Positions 6,623 to 12,163 of a DNA stretch of 21,470 bases are shown in pieces; position 1 is the stretch's first letter; every line of letters starts with the position of its first letter. Under the pieces are notes generated by a model, which saw only the letters and a list, made by a program, of their open reading frames with translations, was not told where the DNA came from and did not search any database. Source of the stretch: CAJGCS01 sp045589955 (GTDB lineage Bacteria; Bacillota_I; Bacilli_A; ML615J-28; CAG-313); assembly GCA_045589955.1 (NCBI GenBank), contig JAZNQD010000060.1:1-21470 (forward strand), written 5' to 3'. Position numbers and translations under genes: made by a program.

Positions 6623-8044
6623 TTAATCTAATGCAATAACACGAATAGTGTTAGTTATTCCATGCGTTTCGCCAAACCCCGCAAGAATAATAATTTGATC
6701 ACCTTTTTTAAGGCCCTCAGAAAGTGCAACTTCTTTTGCCAAATCATCACACATACTTAAATCATCAATATATTTAGCAACATGAGTATGAATCCCACGA
6801 TAGAATGCAAGTTTACGACCAGTACTTTCAGTATCAGTACAAGCAATTACTGGTACACGCGGGCGATACTTAAAAATACGTTTAGCTGTACCACCTGATT
6901 CAGTAAAAGCAATTATTGCTTTTACTTCTTTCATTTTTAAAGCAATATCAGCTGCAGCCATTGAAACAGCATCATTTCGTGTTTGAAAATTTGACACACT
7001 TGCTTGTTCAAGTAATTCTTTATGATCTAACATTGATTCGGCAATCTTAGCAATTTTAACCATATATTTAACACTATCATATGGGTATTTACCAATTGCT
7101 GATTCGCCACTTAACATAATGGCATCACTACCATCTAAAATAGCATTAGCAACGTCACTTGCCTCAGCTCTCGTCGGGCGAGGGCTTTCAATCATTGATT
7201 CTAACATATGAGTTGCTGTAATAACGAATTTACCATAGTTATTCGCAAGTTTAATCATTCGCTTTTGATACATTGGTACAAGTTCCGGAGCAACTTCAAC
7301 ACCCAAGTCACCACGAGCAACCATAATACCATCAGAAACTTTAATGATTTCTTGTAAATTATCAATGCCTTGTTTGCTTTCAATTTTTGCAATTACTTCG
7401 GCCTTAGGGTGATTAAATTTCTTTAATAACTCTCTAACTTCTAAAACGTCTTCTGCAGTTCTAACAAAAGATAAAGCAAAAGCATCAACCTTTTGTTCAC
7501 AACCAAACTTAATGTCTTGATAATCTTTTTCCGAAATAAATGGCATTGTAAGTTCAACACCAGGGGCATTAATACCTTTCTTTGTCTTAACAATACCATC
7601 ATTTAAGAAAGTACATTCAATGATATTATTATTTACAGAAAGAACTTCTAAAGAAATCTTACCATCATCAATAAGTAAATTATCACCAACCTTAACATCT
7701 TGGAATAATTCTTTACAATTAATGTGGAATCTTTCTTTATTACCAATTACTTCTTCTTTTACAATTTTAACAACATCGCCTTGAAAAAATTCAACACCAC
7801 TATTTTCCATTTGACCAACACGAATTTCTGGGCCTTTTGTATCAAGCATAATTGCAATATGTTTATTTGCTTTCTTTTCTGCATTTCTAATTCGCGCAAT
7901 TTGATCAATTGCTACTTCAGGAGAACCATGTGAGAAGTTAAGTCTAGCTACATTCATCCCACACTTAAACATCTTCACAAGCTTATTTTCATCATCTATT
8001 GCAGGACCAATAGTACAAATTATCTTTGTATTTTTCTCAACCAT
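6623..8044 (-). CDS. pyk: Pyruvate kinase
   Basis: This 473-residue protein catalyses phosphoenolpyruvate + ADP to pyruvate + ATP, the last step of glycolysis, in the cytosol. Visible signatures are ARLNFSHG (R34), MLDTKGPEIR (D68, K70), IAKIES (catalytic K220, metal ligand E222), VARGDLG (D246), PTRAEASDVANAILDG and the C-terminal AGFGETHGITNTIRV. The usual ATQM of the active-site loop reads TATHM (H279), a variant that may be lineage specific. The extra C-terminal PEP-utiliser domain of Bacillus/Geobacillus enzymes is absent. It is the first gene of a tight operon with oadB and oadG, and AGGTGGTGAG precedes the ATG. Confidence 0.97.
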   Translation of the reverse strand: MVEKNTKIICTIGPAIDDENKLVKMFKCGMNVARLNFSHGSPEVAIDQIARIRNAEKKANKHIAIMLDTKGPEIRVGQMENSGVEFFQGDVVKIVKEEVIGNKERFHINCKELFQDVKVGDNLLIDDGKISLEVLSVNNNIIECTFLNDGIVKTKKGINAPGVELTMPFISEKDYQDIKFGCEQKVDAFALSFVRTAEDVLEVRELLKKFNHPKAEVIAKIESKQGIDNLQEIIKVSDGIMVARGDLGVEVAPELVPMYQKRMIKLANNYGKFVITATHMLESMIESPRPTRAEASDVANAILDGSDAIMLSGESAIGKYPYDSVKYMVKIAKIAESMLDHKELLEQASVSNFQTRNDAVSMAAADIALKMKEVKAIIAFTESGGTAKRIFKYRPRVPVIACTDTESTGRKLAFYRGIHTHVAKYIDDLSMCDDLAKEVALSEGLKKGDQIIILAGFGETHGITNTIRVIALD

Positions 8045-8075
8045 AGTCTCACCACCTATCTTTTATATCGTACAT

Positions 8076-8084
8076 ATTATACCA
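8076..8084 (-). promoter_or_regulatory. Extended -10 promoter of pyk operon
   Basis: TGGTATAAT on the minus strand is an extended -10, 31 bp before the pyk ATG. No good -35 is visible, and the -35 region falls in the tail of the Fic-ghost repeat. Confidence 0.6.
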
Positions 8085-8095
8085 TATTTTATGTT

Positions 8096-8285
8096 TTTTT
8101 ACTCTTGATTTACTTAAAAATATAACAGCTAAACAATATTTGTTTAGCTGTTATTAAATAAAAAAATATTAGGTTTTGTTCCAACAATATTATACCAAAA
8201 ATGGTTTTAAATAACGTGCATATTTTTTTTAAGAAACATTTATATTAATATTTCATTAATTTGTTCTCCAAAAGTTAATGGATCC
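8096..8285 (-). pseudogene. Ghost of a Fic locus (operator, last codons and terminator only)
   Basis: Three pieces match the intact Fic locus in order and orientation. 8223-8283 matches its promoter/operator (11979-12034) at about three-quarters identity. 8169-8201 encodes FLV-stop-YCWNKT-stop against FLIKYCWNKI-stop at the Fic C-terminus. 8096-8154 matches its terminator and downstream tail, including an identical 25-bp stretch. The roughly 900 bp of gene body is missing. This is therefore a second Fic copy reduced by internal deletion. 8286-8342 shows nothing else. Confidence 0.75.
8116..8154 (-). terminator. Terminator left over from the Fic ghost, probably serving the 8343-10745 operon
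   Basis: A 14-bp stem containing AACAGCTAAACA/TGTTTAGCTGTT has a 5-base loop, followed on the minus strand by ATATTTTT. No better terminator lies between it and the stop codon at 8343. Confidence 0.85.
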
Positions 8286-8342
8286 TATAATATTATATTC
8301 ATCATTTTTATTAGATGACTAATGCAAAAAACAACTAATGAA

Positions 8343-8996
8343 TTATTTGTCTTTTATATTATAATTCTCATTAACTGATTTTTTCTTTGTGATTAATTCT
8401 TTAATCAAAGTATGAATACCTGTATAAGTTAAGTATAAAGATACACAACATGTACCTATTAAATCAAAGTAATAGGATACGTTATCGTTTTTAGTTATTA
8501 AGACAACAGATAATGCAATAACTACTGATAAATCGACAAAGGATTTAGCTCGATATAAATTACTTTGGGTTAGTAAAATGTTATTATTTGTTTTCTTTCC
8601 AAGATAGCGGTATCTAAACCAAAAGATTGTATTAGCAACAACACCAAGCAAGGCTATGCAAAGGCCAGGAATGACATTTCCTTTATCATCACTTTGAGCA
8701 ACAAACGCAAGGACAAGCATGATGATACCACAAATTATCATAGCACTACCAACAAAGATATTAGTTGCAAATTCGAGTTTTACTTTCTTTTCAATATTGA
8801 TTTCTTCTTTTTTAGTTGTTACTAAGTAAATAACAAAGGCAAAAATTATTGCCAGAAGTTCAATTGATCTTCTAATGAAATCAGCTAGTTGTGTCGAACT
8901 TTGCCCAATAAGTAAACCAAGACCAACAATTAAAGGTCCAGGTGTACTCATAAGCACCGACATTAACATTGTTTTAACTCCCGATTTATTCTTCAT
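8343..8996 (-). CDS. Six-helix membrane protein of the cation-diffusion-facilitator (CDF) type, degenerate metal sites
   Basis: The start is placed at 8996 (217 residues). GGAGGG precedes that ATG, which overlaps the upstream stop as TAATG; the longer in-frame start at 9059 has no RBS. About six transmembrane segments are visible. TM2 (QLADFIRRSIELLAI), TM5 (LYRAKSFVDLSVVIA) and TM6 (DLIGTCCVSLYLTYTGIHTLIKE) resemble the CDF helices. The metal-binding HxxxD of TM5 reads KxxxD (K151, D155). By my alignment the TM2 site is R/E in place of D/D, and the cytoplasmic metal domain is missing. Classical Zn2+/Mn2+ transport is therefore doubtful. It is co-translated with the polyprenol-kinase-like gene, so an envelope-lipid role is possible. 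Confidence 0.6.
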   Translation of the reverse strand: MKNKSGVKTMLMSVLMSTPGPLIVGLGLLIGQSSTQLADFIRRSIELLAIIFAFVIYLVTTKKEEINIEKKVKLEFATNIFVGSAMIICGIIMLVLAFVAQSDDKGNVIPGLCIALLGVVANTIFWFRYRYLGKKTNNNILLTQSNLYRAKSFVDLSVVIALSVVLITKNDNVSYYFDLIGTCCVSLYLTYTGIHTLIKELITKKKSVNENYNIKDK

Positions 8997-9694
8997 TATA
9001 ACAACCCTCCAAATAACGATAACATTGGTAATAGTACTAATAATGATGCAAATGGGCAAGTAATTGTATCAAATCCATTTGGAGTATAAAGTTCGGTTAA
9101 AGCCGATGCCATAGCAACAATAAATGCAGTAGCGATACTACCATAAAAAGGAATCTTATTATGGATTAAAAGAATTGTTAGCACTACCACAAAGGATGTA
9201 ATAAACATCGCAAGGGTTCCTTCGGCACTCTTTTTCTTATAAATTTTGTGTTTGCCATATTTTGTTCCTACTAAAGCCGCCATTGCATCACCATATCCCC
9301 AGCTAAAGATGGCAACTAAACATAAGATTTTATCATTTAAAAGACCCCAACAAATAGAAATAATCACTAAAAACATGGTAAAGACAATAATTAAACTTAA
9401 TCTAATTTCCCCTTTTTTTCTTTCATTAAAGGTATTTGAAAATGTTTTAAAATGTTCACAAGCAAATAATATTGGATAGGCAATAGCAATTACTAAAAGA
9501 CAAGTAATTCCGGAAATCCACCAAGTTTTAAAAGCAAAGACAAAAACAAATAAAGAAGTTAGCAAAATAAAATGCAGAATCTTTCTAAATAGTTCATCAT
9601 TTATCTTAACTGTTTTTCTTAAAATAAGGGCAGTGCTTGCACAAATAATAAAATATGCAACTAAGATACTAAACCCAATTAAAAATTCTTTCAT
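8996..9694 (-). CDS. Dolichol/phytol/polyprenol-kinase-like CTP-transferase family membrane protein
   Basis: This 232-residue protein is very hydrophobic, with about seven membrane segments. It contains the family signature WGYGDAMAALVGTKYGKHKI (near 132-151), then KSAEGTLAMF (155-164) and a C-terminal ALTELYTPNGFDTITCP. These mark the SEC59/VTE5/CdsA-like superfamily, whose members transfer a phosphate or cytidylyl group from CTP to an isoprenoid alcohol or lipid. The exact substrate is unknown. A polyprenol or diacylglycerol acceptor is inferred from the acyltransferase upstream. AAAGGAGG precedes the ATG, and the gene lies 16 bp after the acyltransferase and overlaps the next gene by one base. 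Confidence 0.8.
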   Translation of the reverse strand: MKEFLIGFSILVAYFIICASTALILRKTVKINDELFRKILHFILLTSLFVFVFAFKTWWISGITCLLVIAIAYPILFACEHFKTFSNTFNERKKGEIRLSLIIVFTMFLVIISICWGLLNDKILCLVAIFSWGYGDAMAALVGTKYGKHKIYKKKSAEGTLAMFITSFVVVLTILLIHNKIPFYGSIATAFIVAMASALTELYTPNGFDTITCPFASLLVLLPMLSLFGGLL

Positions 9695-9710
9695 TTTACT
9701 ACCTCCTTTC

Positions 9711-10745
9711 TTAGGTTGTTTGTTTTTCTTTTAGTAATGAAAATATTTTTCTTATAACTAGTTCAATACCATAAATCAACATTGATAAACCAATAATTAG
9801 TCCGGCATTTAGAACCATCCATAAGTATTCATTTGTTAAGTAAGGTTGAAGAACAAGGGAAGAAAAATGTAATGTCAAGTAGATACTTAAACATATCTTG
9901 CCTAAGAAATGTGTTGTCTTGTTCTTATATGATACTCTTTGTGAGATAATGATTAAAAAGAATGCTGCTGAATATGTCGATAGCGGTTCATACAAGAAGA
10001 AACCAATCCACATTAAAATAAATGAAACAATTAATGTTGGCCAAAAATGTTTATTAAAGAAAGCATTAAATTTATCATAGAACAATGCATACATTACACC
10101 AATAGCAAAGGTTGGCATTTCTCGTGTATACATACCACCTTGATCGGCAATTTGTGCTCCAACTCTAAATAGTACAGCAATACTTGCAAGGATAATCCCC
10201 GCAATTAAAAATCTTTTATTTGTTTTTAATTTACTACAGATATAGTAGATTATTGCAAAGATTAAATACATACCGATGATTGTTGGAATATACCAACCAT
10301 GGCGATTCATTCGGTTAAAATTGTTAAGGACATCTAAGTTAAATAATCTTAGTAATAAGTCATTAGTTTCAAATTGTCCTTTAAAAAAAACAAAATATGT
10401 TAAAAGGTTAATACCAACGCTTATTAAGTATAGGCGAGGAATATGAACAAATAATAATCTAATTAAATACTTATTTCCTTTCTTTTGATAAGAACGAACA
10501 ATCCCAAAAGCAGAAAGAAAGAAAAATAAACCAACCCCAACTCCTCCAGCATGTTCACATATAAGTTCCATAATTTCTGAATTACCCTCATAGTCTAATC
10601 CAAGATTGTGAAACATCACAAATAGACAAATAACTCCCTTTAGGCAAGTTGTTGAAAAAGCATCAAATATTTCCCCATCTTCTTTTGTTCTTCTTTTAAT
10701 TGTTAGAAGAGGAACTAATACTAGCAGTATAAAAAAGAATATCAT
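9711..10745 (-). CDS. Acyltransferase family 3 membrane protein
   Basis: This 344-residue protein has around ten transmembrane segments. The family motif of an arginine/lysine-glycine helix followed by a conserved histidine is present as LKGVICLFVMFHN (H46). FFFLSAFGIVRS, HGWYIPTIIGMYLIF and FLGKICLSIYLTLH follow at the expected places. The family O-acylates extracytoplasmic sugars such as peptidoglycan, teichoic acid or exopolysaccharide. The acceptor cannot be read from sequence. It is the first gene of a three-gene operon; AGAAGGTG precedes the ATG. Confidence 0.85.
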   Translation of the reverse strand: MIFFFILLVLVPLLTIKRRTKEDGEIFDAFSTTCLKGVICLFVMFHNLGLDYEGNSEIMELICEHAGGVGVGLFFFLSAFGIVRSYQKKGNKYLIRLLFVHIPRLYLISVGINLLTYFVFFKGQFETNDLLLRLFNLDVLNNFNRMNRHGWYIPTIIGMYLIFAIIYYICSKLKTNKRFLIAGIILASIAVLFRVGAQIADQGGMYTREMPTFAIGVMYALFYDKFNAFFNKHFWPTLIVSFILMWIGFFLYEPLSTYSAAFFLIIISQRVSYKNKTTHFLGKICLSIYLTLHFSSLVLQPYLTNEYLWMVLNAGLIIGLSMLIYGIELVIRKIFSLLKEKQTT

Positions 10746-10766
10746 TCTATCACCTTCTATATCTTT

Positions 10767-10795
10767 ATTATATCACTTTAATATTAAATTTTCAA
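10767..10795 (-). promoter_or_regulatory. Promoter of the acyltransferase operon
   Basis: TTGAAA (10795-10790), a 17-bp spacer and a perfect TATAAT (10772-10767) on the minus strand, 22 bp before the ATG. Confidence 0.85.
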
Positions 10796-10800
10796 TTCAA

Positions 10801-10836
10801 TAGAAAAACTGATATGTAATTGATTACATATCAGTT
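10801..10836 (-). terminator. Second copy of the Ca2+/Mn2+-ATPase terminator
   Basis: The stem AACTGATATGTAAT/ATTACATATCAGTT is identical in both arms to the terminator at 12128-12157. It is followed by TTTTTC on the minus strand. Confidence 0.85.
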
Positions 10837-10842
10837 ATTTAA

Positions 10843-10920
10843 TTATCTTTTCTTTGTAATCTTTACTAAAAGCTTAATTAACTTAGCAATTTTCATAATT
10901 AAGATTGTATTGATTGGAAA
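10843..10920 (-). pseudogene. Duplicated 3' end of the P-type ATPase gene (26 codons)
   Basis: The frame reads NTILIMKIAKLIKLLVKITKKR and then TAA. It matches the last residues of the intact P-type ATPase (STILIMEIAKLIKLLVKIAKKR) with only a few changes. It is followed by the same terminator. No homology continues upstream of about 10920. Together with the real 3' end at 12164 it forms direct repeats of about 120 bp flanking the Fic gene. Confidence 0.85.
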
Positions 10921-10976
10921 ATCTAAACAAATTGTAAATTATACCTATTTTAATATTTTTACTCTTGATTTACTTA

Positions 10977-11015
10977 AAAAATATAACAGCTAAACAAATA
11001 TCGTTTAGCTGTTAT
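10977..11015 (-). terminator. Terminator of the Fic gene
   Basis: A perfect 13-bp stem ATAACAGCTAAAC/GTTTAGCTGTTAT has a 7-base loop, followed on the minus strand by TTTTTT. It is the twin of the terminator in the Fic ghost. Confidence 0.9.
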
Positions 11016-11029
11016 TGTGTTATTCAAGT

Positions 11030-11968
11030 TTATATTTTGTTCCAACAATATTTTATTAAAAAAGTCTTTATTTCATCATAGTTATCATTTTCATAGTATT
11101 TTACTAAAAGATTTTTAAATTCTGAAACCTTTTCAAAAGGAACTACAAGCAATCCCTTCCCTTTAGAAATAAGATAGTGATTAGCTAATATAATAGCAGT
11201 TCTCTTATTTCCATCAATAAATACTTGTTTTTTCATAATATATAAAGCAATTTCAATTGCAATATCTATCTCAGTTGTATTTCGATTTGTAATTTCATTT
11301 AAATCATCGATGATGTTTTTTTCAAAAGGTATTGGAGGTACATAACTAGTTCCGCCAATTTTTACAGGAACCTGTCTTATTTTTCCTCCATCAAAATAAA
11401 AACCTTCATTAATTAACTTAGCAATATGTTGGCTTATATAATATGATGTAGGAGATAAAATGACATCATTATCTAAAATAAATTCCCAAGCATGTTTCAA
11501 ATTTAGAATTTTCATAACATCCTCACTACTCATATTATTAACTTTACCATTTTCCAAGATTAATTCAGTATCAGGGAATGTTGTGGATACTCCTTCTAAT
11601 ATTGCTTGATCGTAAATGATGGTCTTCATATTAGCTCTAGCAAACTCAAGATTAATTAATACATAATTAGGAAGATCTTCTTGCGAATAATTTAACATTG
11701 CTAATTCTTTATTAATTGTTCTTATTTGTTTTTTTATTGATCTAGTCTCCTTAACTTGTTTAAGTAGTAGCAAGTATAATTCATCAGAATATACTCCAAC
11801 ATAATTTGAAGTAACTTTATTGGCAACTCTTTTTCTTATGTATAAATATTTTTTTGAAGAAATTTCTTTAATTTCAATCGTTCCATCATACGGGATTAGG
11901 TTCAGTCTCGCTTGAAGTTCGGCTTTATTTCTTAAAAGCATTAAAATTTTTGTAAAATTGTTATCCAT
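11030..11968 (-). CDS. Fic/DOC-family protein with Gln in place of the catalytic His
   Basis: This 312-residue protein has a basic, helical N-terminal third followed by a Fic domain. The signature loop reads QVFIDGNKRTA (248-258), so D252, G253, N254, K255 and R256 of the H-x-F-x-D-G-N-K-R motif are present but the histidine is Gln248. A flap-like GTSYVPPIP sits at 206-214. AILEG near 122-126 resembles the inhibitory helix motif (S/T)xxxE(G/N) of self-restrained Fic enzymes, with Gln121 at the Ser/Thr position. Classical AMP transfer needs the His, so activity is doubtful; similar Gln variants are known among Fic-annotated proteins. It is monocistronic with a strong operator-bearing promoter, and CTCC/GGAG spacing supports the start at 11968. 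Confidence 0.85.
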   Translation of the reverse strand: MDNNFTKILMLLRNKAELQARLNLIPYDGTIEIKEISSKKYLYIRKRVANKVTSNYVGVYSDELYLLLLKQVKETRSIKKQIRTINKELAMLNYSQEDLPNYVLINLEFARANMKTIIYDQAILEGVSTTFPDTELILENGKVNNMSSEDVMKILNLKHAWEFILDNDVILSPTSYYISQHIAKLINEGFYFDGGKIRQVPVKIGGTSYVPPIPFEKNIIDDLNEITNRNTTEIDIAIEIALYIMKKQVFIDGNKRTAIILANHYLISKGKGLLVVPFEKVSEFKNLLVKYYENDNYDEIKTFLIKYCWNKI

Positions 11969-11978
11969 ACTTTCTCCT

Positions 11979-12030
11979 TTTTAGGGAACATTTATATCAA
12001 TATTGTACCATTTTGTTCCCTAAAAGTCAA
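11979..12030 (-). promoter_or_regulatory. Fic promoter enclosed by a perfect 12-bp inverted repeat (operator)
   Basis: On the minus strand TTGACT (12030-12025), a 17-bp spacer and TACAAT (12007-12002) form a strong promoter. The arms TTTTAGGGAACA (11979-11990 on the plus strand) and TGTTCCCTAAAA (12014-12025) are perfect complements 23 bp apart. One arm fills the -35/-10 spacer and the other lies just downstream of the expected start of transcription. That is the geometry of a repressor site. Confidence 0.8.
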
Positions 12031-12121
12031 GTTGTTTTTTTAAATATATATTTTAATTTAACTTTGTATTTGGATAAATAATGAAAATGACCAAATTTTA
12101 ATATCAACAATATTTTTTTAA

Positions 12122-12157
12122 TAGAAAAACTGATATGTAATAAATTACATATCAGTT
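12122..12157 (-). terminator. Terminator of the P-type ATPase gene
   Basis: A perfect 14-bp stem AACTGATATGTAAT/ATTACATATCAGTT is followed on the minus strand by TTTTTC. It begins 6 bp after the stop codon. Confidence 0.9.
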
Positions 12158-12163
12158 ATTTAA

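Noticed and set aside
8996..9059. Longer N-terminus for the CDF-like protein
   Set aside because: No RBS before the ATG at 9059, while GGAGGG and a TAATG overlap mark 8996.
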